NCBI GenBank assembly: GCA_903926695.1
Contig: CAIYKK010000070.1
Location: 1 to 9,154 of the forward strand
Reading direction: 5' to 3'
Source of the DNA: an uncultured Burkholderiales bacterium
Lineage (GTDB): Bacteria; Pseudomonadota; Gammaproteobacteria; Burkholderiales; Burkholderiaceae_C
Length of the DNA stretch: 9,154 nucleotides
The number at the start of each line of letters is the position of its first letter. Position 1 is the stretch's first letter. Of this stretch, positions 1 to 6,054 are shown piece after piece. The position numbers and the translations under genes were made by a program. A model generated the notes under the pieces. It saw only the letters and a list, made by a program, of their open reading frames with translations, ran no database searches and had not been told where the DNA came from.

Positions 1-455
1 GCGCCGATACCGACCAGACGGCGGCCAGCGGCCTTGACCTTTTGCGACAGCGCCATAAAGTCGCTGTCGCCGCCCACGATGATGACGGTGCCGATGTGCG
101 CAAAACGGCCCATGTCTTCCATCGCGTCCAGACACAGCCGGATGTCGGCGCCGTTCTTGGCCGAGCCACCGGGCGGAAACAGCTGGATCAGTTCGACCGC
201 ACTTTGCAGCAGCGCATCGCGGTAGCGGCTGAAATACTGCCAGTTGCAATAAGCGCGGTTGATCGCAATCGGGCCGAACGAAGCAGCCAGTTCGACGACG
301 GCCTGCACATCGACCAGCGGCTCCTGCACCTTGAAACGGTTGTCCTGCTTGCTGTAAGCGCCCTCCTGGCGCGCTTCGCACAGGCTGGCGTGCAGGTTTT
401 CAAAATCCCAATAAAGGGCCACCGAGGATTCGGGTTCGCTGCGGCGATGGGGCAT
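1..455 (-). CDS. NYN-domain (PIN-like) putative ribonuclease, 5' part only
   Basis: The minus-strand frame opens at the ATG at 455-453 and stays open for 151 codons to the window edge, so the C-terminus is missing. A good ribosome site (AAGGAG, complement of 462-467) lies 6 bases upstream of the start codon. The translation has the LabA/DUF88 NYN pattern: a hydrophobic strand ending YWDFENLH (Asp17, Asn20), then SAKNGADIRLCLDAM (Lys100, Asn101, Asp104, Asp110), then VIIVGGDSDF (Asp130, Asp132). In this family these acidic residues bind a metal and form a PIN/FLAP-like RNase active site, so a cytoplasmic RNA-cleaving role is the family expectation. Many relatives carry a LOTUS or other RNA-binding domain further on, which cannot be judged here. 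The gene is transcribed away from the CoA-transferase gene, with about 225 bases between them. The substrate is unknown. Confidence 0.88.
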   Translation of the reverse strand, partial: MPHRRSEPESSVALYWDFENLHASLCEARQEGAYSKQDNRFKVQEPLVDVQAVVELAASFGPIAINRAYCNWQYFSRYRDALLQSAVELIQLFPPGGSAKNGADIRLCLDAMEDMGRFAHIGTVIIVGGDSDFMALSQKVKAAGRRLVGIG

Positions 456-681
456 GGTCGGCTCCTTGAAACAAAGGCGTGATGCTAACGCCTTGATACG
501 GGCGACGCGTCCGCCGTCAAAGCGCCGGGTGTCGAGCGCCTTGAACGGCAGCAAGGCGCGGGCTTTCACCGATGATTTTTCGCTGGGAACGAAACGCTTT
601 TGCGGTAAATTGGACTGAGACTTTTCTTCAGCCCCGCAGCGGCTGGCCGTTCAGCGCCAAGCCCTGCCAACTCCATCCGCC
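456..681. other. divergent intergenic region
   Basis: This spacer separates the minus-strand NYN gene from the plus-strand CoA-transferase gene and should hold promoters for both. The only clear signal is the NYN ribosome site at 462-467. A TAAATT near 606-611 could be a -10 element for the rightward gene, but I found no convincing -35 partner. In the CoA-transferase frame there is a TGA at 616-618 and no upstream ATG or GTG, so 682 is the first usable start. Confidence 0.5.
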
Positions 682-1560
682 ATGACACGCACCACCGCCA
701 AACCTCTCCAACCCCTCAAGGGCGTTCGTATTCTGAGCCTGGCGCTCAACCTGCCCGGCCCGGCGGCGCTCATGCGCTGCCTTCAGATGGGCGCGAAATG
801 CCTTAAGCTGGAGCCGCCCAATGGCGACCCGATGGCGCATTACAGCCAGGCCGCTTACGACCATCTGCACCAAGGCATCCAGCTGCTCAAGGCCGACCTG
901 AAAACCGATACAGGTCAAAAAATCCTGCACCGCGAACTGGCCAAGGCCGATGTGCTCATCACCTCGTTTCGGCCATCGGCCAATGAAAAGCTCGGCCTGA
1001 ACTGGAAAAAGCTGCACCGCCTGTATCCGGCGCTGTCGCAAATCGCCATTTTTGGCAGCCCCGGCGCACGCGCTGACGAGCCGGGCCACGATTTAACCTA
1101 TCAGGCCGACAGCGGCCTCGTTCCCGGCCTGACGCTGCCCGCCACGCTCTACGCCGACATGGGCGGCTCGCTGATGACCACCGAAGCCATCCTTCAAGCC
1201 ACGCTGAACCAGCGCCTCAAAGGCAAAGGCGTGTTTCTGGAAATCGCGCTGTCCAACGCCACGGACTATCTGGCGCTGCCCCGGCAATGGGGGCTGACGC
1301 TGCCCGACGGCTGGGTCGGCGGCGCGCACGCGGGTTATCAGGTGCAGCCGTGCAAAGACGGGCGCGTCGCCATTGCCGCGCTGGAGCCGCATTTTGCCGC
1401 CGCCCTGTGCGCTGAAATCGGCCTGCCCGCCAGCGACATCGGCACCATGCTCAAGCCCGCCACGCGCCAAGCCATCGCCGACTTTTTGCTCACGCGCACC
1501 CGCGCCGAACTCGACCAGCTGGCCGCAGAAAAAGACATTCCACTGCATACGATGGCTTAA
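682..1560 (+). CDS. CaiB/BaiF (family III) CoA-transferase, short form
   Basis: The 292-residue protein belongs to the family that moves CoA between carboxylic acids or racemises acyl-CoAs in the cytoplasm. The N-terminal nucleotide-fold opening is visible (KGVRILSLALNLPGPAALM, then LKLEPPNGDP around 42-50), followed by the usual LKADLKTDTGQ near 69-79. Residues matching the active site of alpha-methylacyl-CoA racemases are present: His136 in PGHDLTY, Asp159 in YADMGG and Glu235 in AALEPHF. The DGRVAIAALE segment is typical of the family. The protein ends at IPLHTMA, where longer relatives go on past a CVTPVL-like segment for several dozen residues; family members are usually 360-400 residues. 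I see no clear ribosome site; 682 is the only ATG after an in-frame stop. The acyl substrate cannot be deduced. The last codons lie inside the left copy of the module-flanking repeat. Confidence 0.85.
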   Translation: MTRTTAKPLQPLKGVRILSLALNLPGPAALMRCLQMGAKCLKLEPPNGDPMAHYSQAAYDHLHQGIQLLKADLKTDTGQKILHRELAKADVLITSFRPSANEKLGLNWKKLHRLYPALSQIAIFGSPGARADEPGHDLTYQADSGLVPGLTLPATLYADMGGSLMTTEAILQATLNQRLKGKGVFLEIALSNATDYLALPRQWGLTLPDGWVGGAHAGYQVQPCKDGRVAIAALEPHFAAALCAEIGLPASDIGTMLKPATRQAIADFLLTRTRAELDQLAAEKDIPLHTMA

Positions 1561-1611
1561 AGTACAGCGCCACGCCGCTAACAACCCAAAGCCCTCATGC
1601 CCCTCAGCTGG
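1537..1611 (+). repeat. left copy of ~75 bp diverged direct repeat
   Basis: This stretch matches 5529-5604 in the same orientation. From 1537 to 1601 the copies differ at four bases and one single-base gap; the match then weakens (11 of 15 from the ATG, every difference a transition). It covers the last seven codons and stop of the CoA-transferase gene, the 36-base spacer, and the first five codons of the restriction enzyme (MPLSW). Confidence 0.92.
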
Positions 1612-4413
1612 AACGACATCGAATCACGCGCCCTGACCTTCAGCCGCACCTGGGCCGACGCCGCCAGCGAAGACAGCCAGGGCAAACCGTTCTGGCTTGA
1701 TTTTTTCGAGATTTTCGGCATCACCGACAAGCGCGTCGCCACGTTTGAACACGCCGTCAAAAAGCTGCCCGGCGCGAAGGCCAGAACCGACGGCTTTGTC
1801 GATCTGTTCTGGCCCGGCATGCTGCTGGTCGAACAAAAATCTCGCGGCAAAAATCTGGACGCCGCGCTGGCGCAGGCGCTGGCTTATTTTCCGGGCATTG
1901 CCGAGCGCGATTTGCCCCAGCTTGTCATCGTTTGCGACTTTGCGCGCTTTCGGGTGCATAAGCTCGTCACCGGCGAGACGATTGAATTTGCGCTGCAAGA
2001 CCTGCACAAGCACATCAAAGTGTTCGGCTTTCTCGCGGGCTACAAAACGCTGGAAATCAAGCCGCAAGACCCCGTCAACATCCGCGCCGCCGAGCGCATG
2101 GGGCGGCTGCACGACGCGCTCAAGGCCAGCGGCTACACCGCCCATCCGCTTGAAGTGCTGCTGGTGCGGCTGCTGTTTTGCCTGTTTGCCGACGACACCG
2201 GTATTTTTCAACCCGCGCAGGCGTTTCGCACCTTTATCGAAGAGCGCACCGCCGTCGATGGCTCGGACTTGGGCGCACGACTGGGCCAGCTGTTTCAGAC
2301 GCTGAACACGCCCGAAGTCCGGCGAAGTAAAGCGCTGGATGAACAGGTCGCCGCCTTTCCCTACGTCAACGGCAAGCTGTTTGAAGAACTGCTGCCGATG
2401 GCCGATTTCAACGCCGCCATGCGCGAGGCGCTGCTCGACGCCTGCGCGCTGGACTGGTCGGCGATCAGCCCCGCCATTTTCGGCAGCTTGTTTCAGAGCA
2501 TCATGGACGGCCAGGCGCGGCGCAACCTGGGCGCGCATTACACCAGCGAGGAAAACATCCTCAAGCTGATCAAGCTGCTGTTTCTGGATGCGCTGTGGGC
2601 CGAGTTTGCGCGGGTCAAAAGCAACAAAAACCGGCTCGCCGAATTTCACCAGAAGCTGCGGCGGCTGACGTTTTTTGATCCGGCCTGCGGCTGCGGCAAT
2701 TTTTTAGTGATCAGCTACCGCGAGCTGCGCCTGCTGGAATTGGACGTGCTGCGCGCCGCGCACCAGACCGGCCAGCTCAGCGTCGATGTGCAGCAGCTGA
2801 TTGGCATCAACGTCGATCAGTTTTACGGCATCGAGATTGAGGAGTTTCCGGCGCAGATTGCGCAGGTGGCGCTGTGGCTGGTCGATCACCAGATGAATTT
2901 GCGCGTCAGCGAAGAATTCGGCCTGTACTTTGCGCGCATTCCGCTGACGACTTCGCCGCACGTCGTGCAGGGCAATGCGCTACGGCTGGACTGGAATGAA
3001 GTGCTGCCAGCTGATCGCTGCAGTTTTGTGCTGGGGAATCCGCCGTTCGTCGGTGCCAAGTTCATGGACGCAGCACAGCGTGAAGATACCCGCGCCGTGT
3101 TTGCTGGTATCGGCAATGCGGGGCTGCTGGATTTCGTCGCGGCGTGGTACGTCAAGGCAGCGCGCTATACCAAAGGTGAAGGTGGAATGGAACCGGCGCA
3201 CATTCAAAGCGCCTTCGTTTCCACCAACAGCATCACCCAAGGCGAACAGGTCGGCGTATTGTGGGACTGGCTGCTGGCACAAGGCATTCACATTCACTTT
3301 GCCCATCGCACGTTCAGTTGGAACAACGAAGCGCGGGGCAAAGCCGCTGTCCATTGCGTGATTATTGGCTTTGGCCTGGACGATCAGCCCGGCAAGGTGA
3401 TTTACGACTACGAAGACGGCAAAGGAAAAGCACAGCCCGTCCCGGCACAAAACATCAATCCCTATTTGGTGAATGCGCCCGATGTGGTTCTACTACGCCG
3501 TTCCATGCCGATTTGCAGCGTGCCCGAAATTCGCATTGGTAATAAACCCATTGACGATGGCAACTACCTGTTCACGACCGACGAAAAGCAAGCCTTTATT
3601 GCACTGGAGCCAGCGAGTAAAAAATGGTTTCGCCGCTGGCTGGGCGCTGACGAATTTTTAAATGGTTATGAACGCTGGTGCCTCTGGCTGGGCGATTGTT
3701 CGCCGATTGAACTGCGCGCCATGCCTGAAGCCATGAAACGGGTGCAGGCTGTGAAAAAATCGCGCCTTGCGAGCAAGAGTTTGCCAACGCAAAAGCTAGC
3801 CCTCACGCCAACACGGTTTCATGTTGAGAATATGCCCACGCAAACCTATTTGGTGATTCCAGAAGTTTCCTCGGAGCGCAGACGCTACATTCCACTTGGA
3901 TTTTTGGCACCTGAAACGCTGGCGAGCAACAAGCTGCGGCTTTTGCCAAACCCCACGCTGTGGCAATTTGGCATTCTTCAATCAGCGATGCACGTTGCTT
4001 GGACACGCCACACCTGCGGCAAACTCAAAAGCGACTTTCAGTACTCCATTCATATCGTCTATAACAACTTTCCCTGGCCCGACTTGCCATCCGTCCCGGC
4101 TTCAACCCCGGCCAAAAAAACGCAAGCGGCCATCGAAACCGCCGCGCAGGCCGTGCTTGACGCCCGCGCCCAATTCCCCGGCACCTCGCTGGCCGACCTG
4201 TACGACCCGCTGACGATGCCGCCCGCGCTGGTCAAGGCGCACCAAAAACTCGACGCGGCGGTGGACAAAGCCTACGAGCTGGGCGGTGGCAAAAAGGGCT
4301 ACCAAAACGACGCCGAGCGCGTGGCCTATCTGTTCGAGCTGTACCAGCGCTACACCAGCCTGCTGCCCGCTGAAAAAGCCAAGCCCAAGCGCCGGGCGAA
4401 GGTTATTCGCTAA
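1597..4413 (+). CDS. MmeI-like (type IIL) fused restriction endonuclease / adenine methyltransferase
   Basis: A 938-residue single-chain restriction-modification enzyme, close to MmeI (919) in size and order. The N-terminal nuclease domain has Asp69, nine residues, then Glu79-Gln-Lys81: the D-X9-E-X-K motif of MmeI. A helical spacer follows (about 160-300), then GAHYTS (312-317). The methyltransferase core has DPACGCGNFL (361-370, SAM binding), GIEIEEF (411-417) and catalytic NPPF (481-484) in LGNPPFVGAKFM. FVSTNSITQGEQV (540-552) and GKAAVHCVIIGF (581-592) are family-typical. The target-recognition region is roughly 620-830, ending in VYNNFPWP; a helical tail is rich in Ala and Lys. Known relatives methylate one adenine on one strand of an asymmetric site and cut about 20 bases away, with specificity set by the recognition domain. 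No catalytic residue is missing and the frame is intact. The start has no strong ribosome site but follows the upstream stop by 36 bases, so read-through transcription is likely. The target sequence cannot be read from the protein. Confidence 0.9.
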   Translation: MPLSWNDIESRALTFSRTWADAASEDSQGKPFWLDFFEIFGITDKRVATFEHAVKKLPGAKARTDGFVDLFWPGMLLVEQKSRGKNLDAALAQALAYFPGIAERDLPQLVIVCDFARFRVHKLVTGETIEFALQDLHKHIKVFGFLAGYKTLEIKPQDPVNIRAAERMGRLHDALKASGYTAHPLEVLLVRLLFCLFADDTGIFQPAQAFRTFIEERTAVDGSDLGARLGQLFQTLNTPEVRRSKALDEQVAAFPYVNGKLFEELLPMADFNAAMREALLDACALDWSAISPAIFGSLFQSIMDGQARRNLGAHYTSEENILKLIKLLFLDALWAEFARVKSNKNRLAEFHQKLRRLTFFDPACGCGNFLVISYRELRLLELDVLRAAHQTGQLSVDVQQLIGINVDQFYGIEIEEFPAQIAQVALWLVDHQMNLRVSEEFGLYFARIPLTTSPHVVQGNALRLDWNEVLPADRCSFVLGNPPFVGAKFMDAAQREDTRAVFAGIGNAGLLDFVAAWYVKAARYTKGEGGMEPAHIQSAFVSTNSITQGEQVGVLWDWLLAQGIHIHFAHRTFSWNNEARGKAAVHCVIIGFGLDDQPGKVIYDYEDGKGKAQPVPAQNINPYLVNAPDVVLLRRSMPICSVPEIRIGNKPIDDGNYLFTTDEKQAFIALEPASKKWFRRWLGADEFLNGYERWCLWLGDCSPIELRAMPEAMKRVQAVKKSRLASKSLPTQKLALTPTRFHVENMPTQTYLVIPEVSSERRRYIPLGFLAPETLASNKLRLLPNPTLWQFGILQSAMHVAWTRHTCGKLKSDFQYSIHIVYNNFPWPDLPSVPASTPAKKTQAAIETAAQAVLDARAQFPGTSLADLYDPLTMPPALVKAHQKLDAAVDKAYELGGGKKGYQNDAERVAYLFELYQRYTSLLPAEKAKPKRRAKVIR

Positions 4414-4458
4414 CGAGAAGACTGGTATATCTACTATTCCACCGGATATTTCCATTGA

Positions 4459-4487
4459 TTGGCCTTGCCCGCATCAAATTTTATAAA
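4459..4487 (+). promoter_or_regulatory. candidate promoter of the AT-rich gene, possibly giving a leaderless mRNA
   Basis: TTGGCC (4459-4464) and TATAAA (4482-4487) are separated by 17 bases, the ideal spacing for a sigma70-type promoter. The -35 match is partial and the -10 good. A start 7-8 bases after the -10 would fall at or beside the ATG at 4495, so a leaderless transcript is possible, in keeping with the lack of a ribosome site. AT-rich DNA yields such matches by chance. Confidence 0.3.
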
Positions 4488-4494
4488 AGTTGTT

Positions 4495-5517
4495 ATGAAC
4501 AAAATCACAAAATACATTTTATTGTTCGCCATTACTTCAGGGCTGACCGCTTTGACGCTCAACTACTTTGAAAAATTCATAAATAATGAAAAATTTAACG
4601 CACTCAAAATCATTGACCCTCACATCAATAAAGAAAATGTGGTAGCCTATGTATCAAAAATAAAAAAATGGCTTCGTGACTTTCCATTTTCACAGGGGAA
4701 AGTCTATTCAATTATAGGAGCAAACCCACCAGAAGTGAGAGAGGCTCTACAAAATTTCAGCCGCAACATATCAACTGAAATCATTAACAATAATTCTTTG
4801 ACAAAAGAGGAAAAGAACAGGATTTTATGGGAGGCATTTATCAATATCGAGTGGCCCCAAAAAGACAATGCTTTTCGATCCATAATTCAAGATTACTTGA
4901 CCGGAAATAATCCATTTCAGATAGCAAAGGAACTTCGCACAACTTATCAAACATTGTCAGCAGACAGTCAAAATTTTGAAATTCTTCATGATCTATTGGA
5001 AATAACCGACAGCATTCTAAAAATAGATTCAAAAACTCTTGGCAATCAAGAAGCGCAGCAATACAACAACAGCCTTGTGTATGTCAAATCACTTTTACTG
5101 GATCAAATAAAAACAATTCCTGAAAATAGTCAAGAAAGCTATCTGATCAGCTTCGCGATAGATTTGTATTTCCCACACGCCACCACAAATGAAATTAAAT
5201 CTTTAATATCGACAATACACGCAACATCCTCATCCAACCCCGAAATGGCATTACAACTCTATCACTCGATTTGGAAGAACATACTATCCCGACCTTCAGA
5301 TTCAATTGAATTCACCAATTTACTCCTGGCATACAAATCGCCACAATCAACCCAATCGCTTGTTTTCCTTTTAAAGGAAGATGGAAATATTGTCATTTCC
5401 GATGTGCCAGCAGATACGCGAAACATATTACTGACGCACTTACAATCTTTAGAAAAATCTTCGGAAATTTTTGTCGATATAAAAACTTCGATTAACCGAT
5501 TAAGAAAACTTCAATAA
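4495..5517 (+). CDS. unrecognised AT-rich gene, membrane-anchored helical protein
   Basis: I do not recognise this 340-residue protein. Residues 7-23 (YILLFAITSGLTALTLN) form one hydrophobic segment after a short basic start (Lys3, Lys6), so it is probably anchored by a single N-terminal helix or uncleaved signal. The rest is soluble, Asn/Ser/Lys/Ile-rich and looks mostly alpha-helical, with stretches such as FEILHDLLEITDSILKI (161-177) and IEFTNLLLAY (271-280) that could be helical repeats; no nuclease, helicase, protease or nucleotide-binding motif is visible. Sample 60-base blocks are about 28-40% GC against about 60% or more in neighbours, showing foreign origin. I chose the ATG at 4495 because translation from it gives a clean N-terminal anchor; an in-frame TTG at 4459 would add 12 residues. 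No ribosome site is obvious. It lies 81 bases after the restriction enzyme, in the same direction and inside the repeat-flanked segment, so it may be an accessory defence gene or passive cargo. Confidence 0.75.
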   Translation: MNKITKYILLFAITSGLTALTLNYFEKFINNEKFNALKIIDPHINKENVVAYVSKIKKWLRDFPFSQGKVYSIIGANPPEVREALQNFSRNISTEIINNNSLTKEEKNRILWEAFINIEWPQKDNAFRSIIQDYLTGNNPFQIAKELRTTYQTLSADSQNFEILHDLLEITDSILKIDSKTLGNQEAQQYNNSLVYVKSLLLDQIKTIPENSQESYLISFAIDLYFPHATTNEIKSLISTIHATSSSNPEMALQLYHSIWKNILSRPSDSIEFTNLLLAYKSPQSTQSLVFLLKEDGNIVISDVPADTRNILLTHLQSLEKSSEIFVDIKTSINRLRKLQ

Positions 5518-5528
5518 TATTAATTCAT

Positions 5529-5604
5529 ATTCCGCTGCACACGATGGCTTAAAATACAGCGCCACGCCGCTCAACAATCCAAAGCCCTCATGCCTTTTGG
5601 CTGG
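5529..5604 (+). repeat. right copy of ~75 bp diverged direct repeat (orphan CoA-transferase tail)
   Basis: This matches 1537-1611. Bases 5529-5552 read in frame as IPLHTMA-stop, identical in protein to the CoA-transferase end but with synonymous differences (CCG for CCA, CAC for CAT). After the spacer an ATG at 5590 begins MPFGW, where the left copy begins the restriction enzyme with MPLSW. There is no CoA-transferase body before it, so this is a 3' remnant that marks the right junction of the module. Confidence 0.92.
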
Positions 5605-5646
5605 CTGACTTTATACGCACTCTCTCAAACCCAAGGAATTCCATGA
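5590..5646 (+). CDS. possible 18-codon leader ORF overlapping the monooxygenase start
   Basis: An ATG in the right repeat opens an 18-residue frame (MPFGWLTLYALSQTQGIP) whose TGA overlaps the next gene's start as ATGA. That arrangement often gives translational coupling, but nothing else supports expression: there is no good ribosome site, and the next gene has its own. It may simply be a relic of whatever once began at this ATG. Confidence 0.2.
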   Translation: MPFGWLTLYALSQTQGIP

Positions 5647-5945
5647 TCCTCGAACTCGCCGATATCCGCATTCAGCCCGGCCAGCAGGCCGCTTTTGACG
5701 AAGCCATTGAGCGCGGCGTCCGCACTGTCATCGCCAAAGCCAAAGGTTTTCAAGGCTACAAGGTCAACAAAGGCATTGAAAACCCCGAGCGTTATATTCT
5801 GCAGATATTCTGGGAAACGCTGGAAAACCACACGGTCGATTTCCGCGAGTCCCCGGCTTTTGCCGAGTGGCGCGGCATTGTCGGGCCATTTTTTGCCGCG
5901 CCGCCCAGCGTCGAGCATTTCAACCTGCTGGCCAAATCGGCCTGA
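5643..5945 (+). CDS. antibiotic biosynthesis monooxygenase-like (ABM) domain protein
   Basis: A 100-residue single-domain protein of the dimeric alpha/beta-barrel (ABM/YgiN-like) fold. The pattern is characteristic: an opening strand (ILELADIRIQPGQQAAFDEA), a helix, then KAKGFQGYKVNKGIENPERYILQIFWETLENH, with the conserved run of a small residue before a strand and an Arg/Tyr-containing strand (about residues 33-60), and a closing section with FRESPAFAEWRGIVGPFF and VEHFNLL. Members are cofactor-poor oxygenases, haem-degrading enzymes or stress-related small proteins, so the substrate cannot be fixed from sequence. A ribosome site (AAGGA, about 5633-5637) sits about 6 bases before the ATG. 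The gene follows the right repeat directly; before the module arrived it was probably the immediate neighbour of the CoA-transferase gene. The dctP gene starts 109 bases later in the same direction. Confidence 0.8.
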   Translation: MILELADIRIQPGQQAAFDEAIERGVRTVIAKAKGFQGYKVNKGIENPERYILQIFWETLENHTVDFRESPAFAEWRGIVGPFFAAPPSVEHFNLLAKSA

Positions 5946-6003
5946 CGGCAGCAAAGCTGCAACCGGGCGCGGCGCGTGCAAGGGCAATTGCGGATTTTCA
6001 AGC

Positions 6004-6032
6004 GGGGGCGGTTCTGTTAAAAATCAGCCCCC
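6004..6032 (+). promoter_or_regulatory. GC-rich stem-loop ahead of the dctP gene
   Basis: GGGGGC (6004-6009) pairs with GCCCCC (6027-6032), and GGTT (6010-6013) can extend the stem against AATC (6022-6025) with one G-U pair and a bulged A. The loop is about 8 bases. It ends roughly 10 bases before the AGGA ribosome site at about 6043-6046. No T-run follows, so a classic terminator is unlikely; an mRNA-stabilising or translation-affecting hairpin is possible. Confidence 0.45.
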
Positions 6033-6054
6033 ATCTGCGTTCCAGGAAAACCCC

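Larger units (their letters stand above)
1602..5528 (+). other. probable inserted defence module (restriction enzyme + AT-rich gene)
   Basis: The segment lies between two diverged copies of the same CoA-transferase 3' end, and base composition changes sharply at its right edge: AT-rich sequence runs to 5528 and host-like sequence resumes at 5529. It holds two co-oriented genes and no integrase, transposase or terminal inverted repeats that I can see. The boundaries are set by the repeats. The mechanism (recombination using shared flanks, or illegitimate joining) is inference. Confidence 0.65.

Noticed and set aside
42..482. Plus-strand open frame of 146 codons over the NYN gene
   Set aside because: It is antisense to a minus-strand frame with all NYN motifs and a good ribosome site.
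1624..2649. Long open frame on the minus strand (341 codons) opposite the restriction enzyme
   Set aside because: It mirrors the GC-biased third positions of the real gene; the translation is composition-skewed and shows no domain, while the plus strand carries clear catalytic motifs.
4459..4494. TTG at 4459 as the start of the AT-rich gene
   Set aside because: It would put 12 extra residues before a well-formed basic-plus-hydrophobic N-terminus; no ribosome site supports it.
5948..5960. GCAGC-AAA-GCTGC hairpin right after the ABM stop as a terminator
   Set aside because: The stem is only five pairs with a three-base loop and no T-run follows.
5695..6054. Upstream extension of the dctP frame
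   Set aside because: It overlaps most of the ABM gene in another frame, encodes Ser/Arg/Ala-rich noise, and would bury the twin-arginine signal peptide that begins at 6055.
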